Program-made: the position numbers and the translations under genes
Shown here: one piece after another, positions 42,533-50,492 of the stretch
How positions within the stretch are numbered: position 1 is the stretch's first letter
How the letters are laid out: each line of letters begins with the position of its first letter
Notes under the pieces: generated by a model
What the model was told of the DNA's origin: nothing
The model's database searches: none
What the model saw: only the letters and a program-made list of their open reading frames with translations
NCBI GenBank assembly: GCA_965237635.1
Contig: CBDEFX010000002.1
Span: 1,736,001 to 1,800,000, forward strand
From: CBDEFX01 sp965237635
Lineage (GTDB): Bacteria; Chloroflexota; Dehalococcoidia; Lucifugimonadales; CAUZJF01
Length of the DNA: 64,000 nucleotides
Direction of reading: 5' to 3'

Positions 42533-43002
42533 AGAAGCTCAACCGCCCCCCCCTTTAGGCGTGTCCGCGCGAAAAATCGCGTCTCCGGTGATTCTCGCGC
42601 GATTTAGCTGTGGATAGCACCGCAGCCTGCTCTAAAGATTCTCTTCTTGTATATGACCGCCATCGTTGGAGTACGAGGAGTGTAGGTGGGGGACTCGTCA
42701 GCCTGGGCACAAAAGTCATCCACCCCGTATCCCATGCCCTTCGCTTCGCTCAGGGAGACAACGTCGAATCCGACTCATGGACACCCGATCTGGAAAACGC
42801 GGTCTCCAACGAGGCTGGGGAGGGTACAGGATCTGCTAATAACACCTTCGCACTATAGATGTTATGTCAACTTAAACATAACATTATCGGAGCATCGGCC
42901 AACTGTAACCTAGCATCATCGGGGCACCGACCAGAGGCGACCATTCGGACGTTGGCTTGAGGTAACGGGTTTGGGACCACGATGGCTGGCGTTGCTACAC
43001 GC
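42533..43002. other. 470-base gap with two inverted repeats
   Basis: No gene is supported. AAATCGCG and CGCGATTT at 42573-42606 can pair after hflX and may act as a terminator, though there is no U-tract. A perfect 8-bp inverted repeat, TGTTATGT and ACATAACA with an 8-base loop, lies at 42860-42883 in an AT-rich patch. Between them are repeat fragments such as CTTCGCTTCGCTCAGGGAG. Confidence 0.5.
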
Positions 43003-44109
43003 TTATTCTTCTTCGGGCGGTGCGCCGAACTGGGGTCGGACGTCGATTGCTCCGATGTGGCGAAGCTCGGCGAGCAACGGGAGCGCGACGTCAGAGAGCT
43101 GCTCACGGTCAAACTGAAACGTGCCGTATCCAGCGCCGGGCGCGCCTTCTTCGAGACCTCCTTCAGCTAGACAGACCACCCGCTCTCCATAGAGCACCGA
43201 GGCGGCGCCGAGCTGGTACAGCATGACCTCGGCGCTGGAGATCTCGCGACCTCCGCTCACTTGCGCCCAGGACGGCCGGGCAAAGATTAGAATCGCCGCG
43301 TTGCACGCGCGCATCTCCTTCGAGACCTCGTTTGTGACGGGCAACCGGTCGGCGAAATCGCTCTCGGCAACTCTATATGGAATTTCGAACTCGTCCAAGA
43401 CAGTCTTGAGGAAGTCAACTACGTCCGGGCTGCCGGCGTGGCCGATGAAGATTGCGCTACTGTCCTGAGCTGGACCGCGATGGGTGCCTTCGGGACGGTC
43501 CGCATCAAATGGGAGGACCACTCCAGTCGCGGGCAGCTCTTGTTGTCCCGCGGGTCCGCCCTTCGACTCCTCGTGGGAATGGTCGCCGGACAGGCTAACG
43601 TGGAGGGAGCCTTCCGCGTCTCTCAGGAATCCAACGAACAGCCCATTGGCCTTGATGGTCCGCAGGCATTCACCGGTGAGGCTGCCGTGGACGCCGAGCT
43701 CGCGTTGCAGGACGTTCTGCGCGTAGGAGTCTTCTGGGACTCGCTTTCCATCTAGTATCTGGTAGAAGCGCTTGAAGAGCTCCGGCTCCAGCGCGGCTTC
43801 CACAAGGGCGTGGCGGCGCTCCCCGCTGCGAGTCGGTGCCGCGACCGATCCTCCTCGAGGCGTGAGGGCGATCCGGTCGTCGTTGTAGCCGCCCTGTGTG
43901 AGCCCGTACTTGGCGGACGAGTTTAGCTTCATTGTGAAGCTGCTGCTCGCCGGTGTTGTCCCTAGTTCCTTTGCTAGCAGGACCCTGTCGAACGGTAGGC
44001 CGGCGTTCACCTCCTGGATTTTGGAGGCTATTGCAGCCGCCACCTCGAGAGTGTGCACCGGGTACGGGCGCACCATCCGGGTCCGCTTCCTCGACTGTGC
44101 TCCTTCCAT
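43003..44109 (-). CDS. Winged-helix plus TIR-like nucleotide-binding protein
   Basis: The protein has 368 residues. Residues 15-165 are helical and look like a DNA-binding or coupling domain, with two winged-helix-like parts (VLLAKELGTTPASSSF and ALVEAALEPELFKRFY). A Pro/Gly-rich linker follows. Residues 218-355 have IFIGHAGSPDVVDFL, a helix with acidic residues EVSKEMRACNAAILIF, and SSAEVMLYQLGAASVLYGER, which resembles predicted TIR-like nucleotide-binding domains (PF10137 type). Such domains can bind or cleave NAD and occur in phage-defence proteins. It is alone on its strand, behind inverted repeats. ATG at 44076 is an alternative start. Confidence 0.6.
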   Translation of the reverse strand: MEGAQSRKRTRMVRPYPVHTLEVAAAIASKIQEVNAGLPFDRVLLAKELGTTPASSSFTMKLNSSAKYGLTQGGYNDDRIALTPRGGSVAAPTRSGERRHALVEAALEPELFKRFYQILDGKRVPEDSYAQNVLQRELGVHGSLTGECLRTIKANGLFVGFLRDAEGSLHVSLSGDHSHEESKGGPAGQQELPATGVVLPFDADRPEGTHRGPAQDSSAIFIGHAGSPDVVDFLKTVLDEFEIPYRVAESDFADRLPVTNEVSKEMRACNAAILIFARPSWAQVSGGREISSAEVMLYQLGAASVLYGERVVCLAEGGLEEGAPGAGYGTFQFDREQLSDVALPLLAELRHIGAIDVRPQFGAPPEEE

Positions 44110-44208
44110 CCGGTCGCCTCGTGCCGTGATCGTATCGCGAATAATAGCCTAGAAAAGGCTAACGAGTCCGTGTCGGAAATGTAGGCCAGACGGGCTGCGA
44201 TGTCAACC

Positions 44209-44282
44209 CTTTTCAGCCGTTGCCGCCAAAACTGGCTCTGCACACCATGCGTTTTCACCAAAGGCTGAAAAGAACTGAAAAG
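44209..44282. promoter_or_regulatory. Inverted and direct repeats, possible operator
   Basis: CTTTTCAGCC at 44209 is perfectly mirrored by GGCTGAAAAG at 44263-44272, 44 bases apart. CTGAAAAG is then repeated directly at 44275-44282. The three half-sites lie 100-175 bases upstream of the TIR-like gene. Spacing by whole helical turns between the arms would suit a looping repressor; this is inference. Confidence 0.4.
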
Positions 44283-44420
44283 ATGCATTCCGCTGAAATA
44301 GCCGAGGTCGCAATCGGCCCACTCCTGCTCGGCCTCGCTCGAAGAATCTCGGTCGTTGGCGACTATCGTAGTAGAAAATGAGAGGTCGATTCGTTCCCGG
44401 GCCGCGTGTATGTGGGACCG

Positions 44421-44448
44421 TTGTCGACCAAAACGAACATGGTAAGAT
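44421..44448 (+). promoter_or_regulatory. Promoter of the S41 protease gene
   Basis: TTGTCG, a 16-base spacer and TAAGAT, 33 bases before the TTG start. Confidence 0.5.
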
Positions 44449-44480
44449 AGAGCATGAGGATGCGACGAGAGGAGGCGACC

Positions 44481-45797
44481 TTGGCCAAGAAGTTTAGTGT
44501 GAGACTCTTGCCCCTGCTGCTGGTCGCGATCGCGGCGTTTTCGGTCGCCTGCGGAAGCGCCGAACCGGCGGCGCAGGTCGCCCCAACGTCAGTACCGTCA
44601 CTTTCCGCCTCCTCGGCCCCGTCTGAGACGGCACCCTCCCCTACTAACGGCGCCCTCGGCTCAGCCGGAGATGCGCCCCTGCTCCCGGAGATCGAAGAGT
44701 CCACGGTCGCGATGGAGACACCTCCAAACGTACCCGACGACCTTAGGCTGATCTGGGAGGCATGGTTCCTGCTTAATCAAGACTATGTGGACCGGTCTGT
44801 GTTGGACCCGGAGGCGTTCTCCGAACAAGCCATCAGAGGGATGCTCGGCGTTCTGGACGATCCGCAGACATCATATGTAAGCCCTGAGGTCGTCGCGGGT
44901 AGCTTCGGCGATATCTTCCGCGGCGAGTTCGAAGGCATCGGGGCGTTCGTCGACATGAACCGGGCCGGAAAACTCCTCATAGTATCCCCAATCGAGGGGG
45001 GGCCGGCCGAGGCCGCCGGCATCAAGCCAGGAGACATAATTCTGGAGGCGGACGGCGAGAGTCTGGAAGGGCTGAGCCTCCTCGAAGCAGTAGCGAAGAT
45101 ACGAGGCCCGAGAGGGTCCAGGGTTACACTCTTGGTCAAACATCTGGTCGCGATCGATCCGGTCGAGATCACGGTGACGCGAGGTGTTATACCCCTGGTG
45201 AGCGTTCGATTGAGGAGTGAGCCTGGCGCGGACTTCGCCCACATTCGGATCACAGATTTCTATCCCAATACCCCGGACAGCCTTAAAGAGGTAGTCAGTC
45301 AAGTGCTCGACGACGGAGCAAAGGGGATCATACTTGACGTGAGGGGTAACTCGGGCGGCACTCTGGACTCGGTCGTGGACATCGCAAGCATGTTCCTGGA
45401 GGACGGACTGGTCATGTACTCGATCAGGGGCGATGGGTCGCGGACCGACTGGAGGGTCCGCGAAGGCGGAATAGCCAAGGACATCCCAATGGTGCTGCTC
45501 GTGGACGGCGGGAGCGCCAGCTCGAGTGAGGTACTGGTAGGCGCTTTGCAAGACTACGAACGGGCAACGATCATAGGAGACACGACGTACGGCAAAGGCA
45601 GCGTAAACATCCTCAGGGACCTCAGCAACGGGGGTGGCCTGTATATTACGATCGCGCACTGGTTCACGCCGCTTGGACGGCTTATCGAGGATACTGGGAT
45701 TGAACCGGACATCGAGGTCCGGGATGACCGAGAGGCCGGCATCGAGCAGCTGGAGCGGGCCATTGAGGAGCTGAAGCTAATGACTGGCGTCGAGTAG
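44481..45797 (+). CDS. S41 family C-terminal processing peptidase, lipoprotein
   Basis: The protein has 438 residues from TTG 44481, which follows AGGAGG by five bases. A signal peptide ends in FSVACGS, with lipobox Cys at residue 24, so the enzyme is lipid-anchored outside the membrane. A Pro/Ser/Thr-rich linker follows. The PDZ domain has GIGAFVDMNRAGKLLIV and PAEAAGIKPGDIILE. The protease core has LDVRGNSGGTLDSVVDIA, the Ser loop DGGSASSSEVLVGALQD and the Lys in DTTYGKGSVN. It probably trims exported proteins. smpB begins 17 bases downstream. Confidence 0.9.
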   Translation: MAKKFSVRLLPLLLVAIAAFSVACGSAEPAAQVAPTSVPSLSASSAPSETAPSPTNGALGSAGDAPLLPEIEESTVAMETPPNVPDDLRLIWEAWFLLNQDYVDRSVLDPEAFSEQAIRGMLGVLDDPQTSYVSPEVVAGSFGDIFRGEFEGIGAFVDMNRAGKLLIVSPIEGGPAEAAGIKPGDIILEADGESLEGLSLLEAVAKIRGPRGSRVTLLVKHLVAIDPVEITVTRGVIPLVSVRLRSEPGADFAHIRITDFYPNTPDSLKEVVSQVLDDGAKGIILDVRGNSGGTLDSVVDIASMFLEDGLVMYSIRGDGSRTDWRVREGGIAKDIPMVLLVDGGSASSSEVLVGALQDYERATIIGDTTYGKGSVNILRDLSNGGGLYITIAHWFTPLGRLIEDTGIEPDIEVRDDREAGIEQLERAIEELKLMTGVE

Positions 45798-45814
45798 TCG
45801 AATGGCCTGAGCTT

Positions 45815-46270
45815 GTGACCAATAGCAGGACTCTGACCGTAAATAGAAGGGCCCGCCTCGAATACGAGATCTTGGATACCGTCGAGGCGGGCCTTGTGCT
45901 TTTGGGCACAGAGATAAAGGCTATTCGAGAGGGCCGCGCGAACCTGAGCGAGGCTTTCGCAAAGCCGGAGGGCGGCGAGCTCTGGCTGTTTAATGCCCAC
46001 ATCGCGCACTACTCGGCCGGTGGAGCCAACAACCACGACCCCATAAGGCCAAGAAAGCTGCTACTGCACAAGGACCAAATCGTCCGTCTGTCGAGGCAGG
46101 TAGCTGAGAAGCGACTTACGCTCGTGCCCCTCAGGATGTATCTGAAGCATCATCGGGCTAAAGTGGAGATCGCACTGGCAAGAGGTCGCAGGCAGTACGA
46201 CAAGCGCCAGGTCATCATTGAAAGAGAGAGGCGCCGCGAGGCCGAGCAGGCCATCAAGCGACGCCTCTAG
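45815..46270 (+). CDS. smpB: SsrA-binding protein SmpB
   Basis: The protein has 151 residues with a GTG start. It shows NRRARLEYEILDTVEAGLVL, GTEIKAIREGRANLSEAF, NAHIAHYSAGGANNHDP and a basic C-terminal tail from about 130, as in all SmpB. It delivers tmRNA to stalled ribosomes. I did not find ssrA in the window. Confidence 0.95.
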   Translation: MTNSRTLTVNRRARLEYEILDTVEAGLVLLGTEIKAIREGRANLSEAFAKPEGGELWLFNAHIAHYSAGGANNHDPIRPRKLLLHKDQIVRLSRQVAEKRLTLVPLRMYLKHHRAKVEIALARGRRQYDKRQVIIERERRREAEQAIKRRL

Positions 46271-46303
46271 TTGCGAGGGCAGGCAGCCTAGCCGGAACCA
46301 CCC

Positions 46304-46345
46304 CAGATGCTTCACCCGCCCGAGGCGGCTTCAGCATGACACTCT
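46304..46345. repeat. Dispersed repeat family E, partial copy
   Basis: CCCCAGATGCTTCACCCGC then GGCTTCAGCATGACACTC, matching the second half of the unit at 37530. Confidence 0.5.
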
Positions 46346-46423
46346 GTTCGAGGGCCGAGGCCGACCCATAGGACCGCCTGGTTGGCAGGACGGGGGCGGA
46401 AGAGGACGGCGGGCGGGTGGCCT

Positions 46424-46651
46424 CTACCCTACTCTCTTGACCTCGATTGTCTCGCCAGGAGCGAGCGCGACCCTTCGAACGTCGATGCCGAGCTTCAGCA
46501 GCCAGTAGCCCAGCGTGGCCTTGCTCACACCCAACTCGTCTGCGGCCGCCGACAGCCCGTATTCGGTAACCAACGGGGGTAGCATCTTCTCGAGCGACTG
46601 CTGAAACCGCTCCTCGACTTGCGCCATCTTCTTGGTCTTCCTTCTCAACAT
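46424..46651 (-). CDS. Small helix-turn-helix protein
   Basis: The protein has 75 residues from ATG 46651; GGAGG lies nine bases upstream. The central LVTEYGLSAAADELGVSKATLGYWLLKLGI is a clear helix-turn-helix with the spacing of MerR/Fis-like or transposase-type DNA-binding helices. The N-terminus is basic and there is a charged helix before the motif. The target is unknown. A consensus-like promoter precedes it. Confidence 0.65.
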   Translation of the reverse strand: MLRRKTKKMAQVEERFQQSLEKMLPPLVTEYGLSAAADELGVSKATLGYWLLKLGIDVRRVALAPGETIEVKRVG

Positions 46652-46683
46652 TGTCATCATCCTCCAAGAGCTTTGATAACAAT

Positions 46684-46713
46684 ATGCTACGCTCCGTCTG
46701 GGCACACTGTCAA
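46684..46713 (-). promoter_or_regulatory. Promoter of the small HTH gene
   Basis: On the minus strand TTGACA, an 18-base spacer and TAGCAT, 33 bases before the chosen start. Confidence 0.6.
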
Positions 46714-46865
46714 CGTATTTTCAAGTCTTTTCTAAGACAATTCCAATGATTTCAGTCGCCTCGGGCATGCGGGTAAAACCGGGGCTTAAGAGAGGCGGGC
46801 GTCGTATCTATCAGATTGGAGCGACACACGTAGTTAGCGTCTAAGTTAAAGAGACTGTAAGATCG

Positions 46866-46894
46866 TTGACGCACTGCGGAAGGCCTGCTACAGT
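46866..46894 (+). promoter_or_regulatory. Promoter of the DUF6391 gene
   Basis: TTGACG, a 17-base spacer and TACAGT, with the start codon 63 bases further on. Confidence 0.6.
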
Positions 46895-46956
46895 CAGCGT
46901 TGCGCATAGAGGGGCCGATTTCCCATCGGTAGGGCTCTGAGAGGGTTGGTAAGGGT

Positions 46957-47451
46957 TTGAGCGTCGCTTTTATCGATCGAATACGAAAAAACCACGCTCT
47001 GGAGCACGGGACGATCGCGGTGTTGCTTCAGATGGGTGCGGGCACTCCCCTAGCGGGGAATGCGACACCCGGTGGCTTCAACGTGTTTGGGAACGTATCT
47101 ACAGAGGACTTGACGGCTGCTGCTTCTGAGGCGCTACGGCTCTTTAAGGATGGCCACCGCGAGCTGGCAGTATCGCCGTACTGCGGTACCAACCTGGTTG
47201 TTGGGGCGCTCTTGGCGGGCGTGCTGACCGCTATCATCATGAGAAACTCCAAAAGGCGACTCGGACATCTGCCGATGGCAACTACCGCGATCCTCGGGTC
47301 CACGCTGTTGGGGAGACCTATCGGGCAGATCGTCCAGAGGCACTACACTACCCTACCCGACTTGGAAGACGCCGAGGTCGTCAGGATCAAGCGCCTGAGC
47401 CTCGGCAGGTTCACGGTCCACCAGGTCCGCGTGGCCCATACGGCCGGGTAA
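46957..47451 (+). CDS. DUF6391 family membrane protein
   Basis: The protein has 164 residues, with FIDRIRKNHALEHGTIAVL at the N-terminus, GGFNVFGNVSTEDL, then SPYCGTNLVVGALLAGVLTA as the main membrane segment and a second weaker one around LGHLPMATTAILGSTLLG. The HALEHGTI start and CGTNL are typical of DUF6391 proteins found in Chloroflexota and Cyanobacteria. Function unknown. TTG start; it is the last normal chromosomal gene before the mobile region. Confidence 0.75.
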   Translation: MSVAFIDRIRKNHALEHGTIAVLLQMGAGTPLAGNATPGGFNVFGNVSTEDLTAAASEALRLFKDGHRELAVSPYCGTNLVVGALLAGVLTAIIMRNSKRRLGHLPMATTAILGSTLLGRPIGQIVQRHYTTLPDLEDAEVVRIKRLSLGRFTVHQVRVAHTAG

Positions 47452-47498
47452 AACTCGTTGACCGCTGCCTCGTGGCGTTGCTAAACTGTGAGCGTTGT

Positions 47499-47537
47499 GC
47501 CCCTGTAGCTCAGTGGATAGAGCAACTGCCTTCTAAG
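47499..47537 (+). tRNA. tRNA-Arg(UCU), 5' half only, cut by IS1380
   Basis: GCCCCTG, then TAGCTC, AGTGGATAGAGC (D arm), then ACTGC and the anticodon loop CTTCTAA with anticodon TCT. The expected 3' stem GCAGT is replaced by the end of the IS1380 element, which starts right after CTAAG. The variable arm, T arm and acceptor 3' strand are nowhere in the window. The gene is not functional as assembled. Confidence 0.85.
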
Positions 47538-49256
47538 CCCGAATCCACCGAAGGACACCGATGGACGGCGTGAGGAAAGTGGAAGGGGGGTGAGGGAGCT
47601 ACAGGGGAAATAGCCTGGGTTCCATTTGGGGTAGGGAGGTCGGCGGACGGTCTTCATCGCCGCACAGGGGCCTCTATGGCCGTCTGCGGGAGCTGCGATG
47701 CGCGGGATGGCGAGAGAATACGCAGCAGGGAACTCTCTCGGACCGGGCTGGCACGAGTCTGCGGGGATCTTCGGTTGTCCGGTGGGTGGGTCGGTCGCCG
47801 ACGGTGCCGTCAGGCCGGGAGTGGAATGGCTCGCAGCCGGGCCAAGGCACGGCTGAACTTCTCAGCCCAAGGCCAGCGATCCGGAAGATGCAGGGTCAAC
47901 CGGCGTGCCGAGCGGGTGAGCCGTCCGGCCAGGGAGAAGAACCGCCGCCGGAGGGTCTTGGTGGTGGCTATCCGCTCTCCCAGACCGATCCGCGCCGTCC
48001 AGCGGGCCAGGTTGTGGGCCATCGTCTGGACGGCCAGCCAGGCGCCGTTGGCGGCGAAGCGGCCCGAGGGGAGATGGTTCAGCCCGACGCCGTACTTGAG
48101 GTCGCGTATGGCATTCTCGATCTCGGCGTGGCGGCGATGGTCAGCCTCCAGTTCGAGCAACTCCCCGTCCCGGTCGGTGATGAAGCCATGATAGCTGTAT
48201 TTGGCGAAGAGGGCCAGTTGGGAACCGGGCGTCGGCTTCACCCGCCGGACGATGAGCCGTACCGGCGCGGCGTCCGCCTCGGCCTGGAAGGGGGTGCAGG
48301 TGGTCTCGGCCACATCGGCGGCACCGTTCATCCAGTAAGGAATCGGCGTCCAGGCATCTTCGGGTATCGCCTCGATGAGATTGTGCAGGCTTTTGTGCTG
48401 GCGGATGGTGATGGAGAAGCGGACATCCATCTTGCGGCAGACGGATACCACGCCATGAGTGTAGAACCCGCTGTCGGCCCGTAGCGTGAGTCGTCCGTCG
48501 GCCCCGGCGTAGCGCACCCGTCCCACCGTCTCCCGCAGGAAGTGGGCGGCGCCGCGGGCGGTGTTGGCCCGGCCCTCGCGCAGCCGGGACATCAGCACGT
48601 CTCCGGTGCCGGCGGCGATGGCCGGCAGCGGGTGGTAGCCCCGCTTGCCGGTATAGCCGTGGTGGCGGGCGCCCTCCTTGGCCAGTCCGTAGGTCTCGCA
48701 GATGGTGGAGTCCAGGTCAATGGTCAGGGGCCCGTCGCCGGGTCCCGCCCCGGCCTGCCAAGCCAGGGCCAGCAACTCGCGGCTCACCCGGTCGAGTTGA
48801 CGGACGTGGCCCCACCGGAAGCTGCGCAGGAAGGTGCCCAGGGTGGATGGCGCCTTGACCGTGCCGCCCAGGGTGCAGGCCGTCCCCCCGGTGCGCAACA
48901 CATCGGCGTCGTCAATGCAGTCGCCCCCAGCCAGCGCAGACGCCACCAGCGTCATCATCTTGTCGCTCGTGTTCGCCCGCCCCGGGGCATCGCCCAGGTC
49001 GAGGCGCTGCCGGACGAGTTCGGGCAGGCCGAGGTGCCGCGCCAGGGTGGCCGGAAGGAGCAGCCCGGCATTGGCCACCAAGCGGCGGTCGTCGAAGGTG
49101 ATTTGGATCCGGTCGGGGCGGTTGCGTGGCAGCATCTACTGGGTGCTCCTTTTCCGGGGCCGTTTTTTTGCTACAAAACCATTGTCCCAGAAGCACAGGA
49201 GCACCTTCTTGCCGCCTCAGGACGCTAACCCGACGCCCTCCTTCGGTGGATTCGGG
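47538..49256 (-). mobile_element. IS1380-family insertion sequence, copy 1
   Basis: It is 1,719 bases long with terminal inverted repeats CCCGAATCCACCGAAGGA. The left flank is CTAAG (in the tRNA), the right flank CTTAG (in the ISNCY transposase); these are not a direct duplication, unlike copy 2. Length and gene placement are identical to copy 2, in the opposite orientation. Confidence 0.9.
47810..49135 (-). CDS. IS1380 family transposase, copy 1
   Basis: A DDE transposase of 441 residues. The acidic residues lie in TIDLDSTICETYG, TLRADSGFYTHG and AEIENAIRDLKYG. The gene looks intact. It differs from copy 2 at about a dozen residues (for example RADSGFYTHGVVSV here against RADSGFYTHAVVAV), so the copies are related but not a recent duplication of each other. 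Confidence 0.92.
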   Translation of the reverse strand: MLPRNRPDRIQITFDDRRLVANAGLLLPATLARHLGLPELVRQRLDLGDAPGRANTSDKMMTLVASALAGGDCIDDADVLRTGGTACTLGGTVKAPSTLGTFLRSFRWGHVRQLDRVSRELLALAWQAGAGPGDGPLTIDLDSTICETYGLAKEGARHHGYTGKRGYHPLPAIAAGTGDVLMSRLREGRANTARGAAHFLRETVGRVRYAGADGRLTLRADSGFYTHGVVSVCRKMDVRFSITIRQHKSLHNLIEAIPEDAWTPIPYWMNGAADVAETTCTPFQAEADAAPVRLIVRRVKPTPGSQLALFAKYSYHGFITDRDGELLELEADHRRHAEIENAIRDLKYGVGLNHLPSGRFAANGAWLAVQTMAHNLARWTARIGLGERIATTKTLRRRFFSLAGRLTRSARRLTLHLPDRWPWAEKFSRALARLRAIPLPA

Positions 49257-50492
49257 CTTAGGGTGGACGGCTTCACTCTCGCGATCCGTGGTCAATCTCC
49301 CTGCGGCGAGTCCCCGGCCGATCGCGGTCATCGCTCCCAGTCCTTTTCGCTCGTGACCACCGATCCCGTTGGTGTCCATGTCTGCAGCGAGGTTCTCCAC
49401 GGTGACGCTGCCAAGACCTCGAGTGGCGTTCAGAGTCCGGAGGACACCAGGACGCGGTGGCGCTTCCTGGGTAGGGACGATTTGGTTTTGATAGCACACT
49501 ACTAGCTTGCCGTCCAATCGCTCCTGGACCACCACGTGCGCTCCAACGTAAGTGGACCGTTCGCTCGAAGGAAGCAGTTGGAGGGTATGCCAGTTGTACT
49601 TGACTGTGTTGTCTCTGGCCACCTTGCGGCTATGCTTGAAGCACAGTATGCCTGCCAGGTTCAGGTCCGGATCTGGAGAGCGATATGCGTTGGTGGACTG
49701 TGCTGGTGGCACCCCGAAGCGCTTGTTGAAGCGGGTCAAGAAAGCCCACAGGACTTGGTTGGCCTCTGAGATGGTTCTGGCCCCAGCCAGACGTAGTTCG
49801 GTCACCAGCCGATCCTGGAAGGTGCCGTTGGCCCGTTCTACCCGACCCTTCGCCTCCGGAGAACGCGCGAAGATCTGCTCCACCCCAAGCTCTGCCATCG
49901 CACGACCGAATTGGGTCGGCGCAGGCGATTGATGCGAGCCAGGTACATACTTGAAGACGGCGTGGCGGTCACTGTACAGGGCCAAAGGAACCCCACAACG
50001 CCGGATCAGCTCTTGCATGAGGAGGAAATAGCCATGAGTGTCCTCTTCATGGCGAAACAGTGCGTAGGGCACGGTGCTGATGGCATCATCGATTGCCAAC
50101 AGCAGGGTGCATCGAGAGCCCCGTTCTTCTAGCCAGGCATGAACGCTGCCATCTACTTGCACCAACATGCCTTCCTGGCTCATGCGCTGGCGACGGACCC
50201 GATGCAGTGGGGGTCGACGTCGACGGGGGCTAGCCATGCCGGCGCCTACCAGGATACGCCGGACCGTAGAGCGCCCCAAGACGATCTCTTCCCGCTCTGC
50301 CAGGAGCTCGGTTAGGTGCGTATGATTTACTCTTGCATACCGTGTGCGTGCCAGGGCCACAACTTGAGTCCTGGCCTCCTCCGGGATGGAGTTGTTCGCT
50401 CGGCGACCTCGGTTCCCATGAGCCAGTGCGGCGGCACCCTCCTTCCGATACTCCGCCAGGATTCGCCAAACGTGGCGTTCACTCACTCCCAG

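Larger units (their letters stand above)
44110..44480. other. Divergent intergenic region, TIR-like gene and S41 protease
   Basis: About 370 bases hold the inverted repeats at 44209-44282, a smaller inverted repeat AGCCT/AGGCT at about 44148-44164 close to the TIR-like start, and the promoter of the protease gene at 44421. No coding sequence is seen. Confidence 0.6.

Noticed and set aside
42610..42858. An 82-codon frame after hflX
   Set aside because: It has no ribosome site, contains dispersed repeat text, and its composition is not protein-like.
45798..46956. tmRNA gene near smpB
   Set aside because: No tRNA-Ala-like ends or tag-coding sequence could be found around smpB.
47585..47630. 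A second tRNA fragment inside IS1380 (GAGCTACAGGGG, CCTGGGTTCC)
   Set aside because: The same sequence occurs in copy 2, so it belongs to the element, and it does not fold as a tRNA half.
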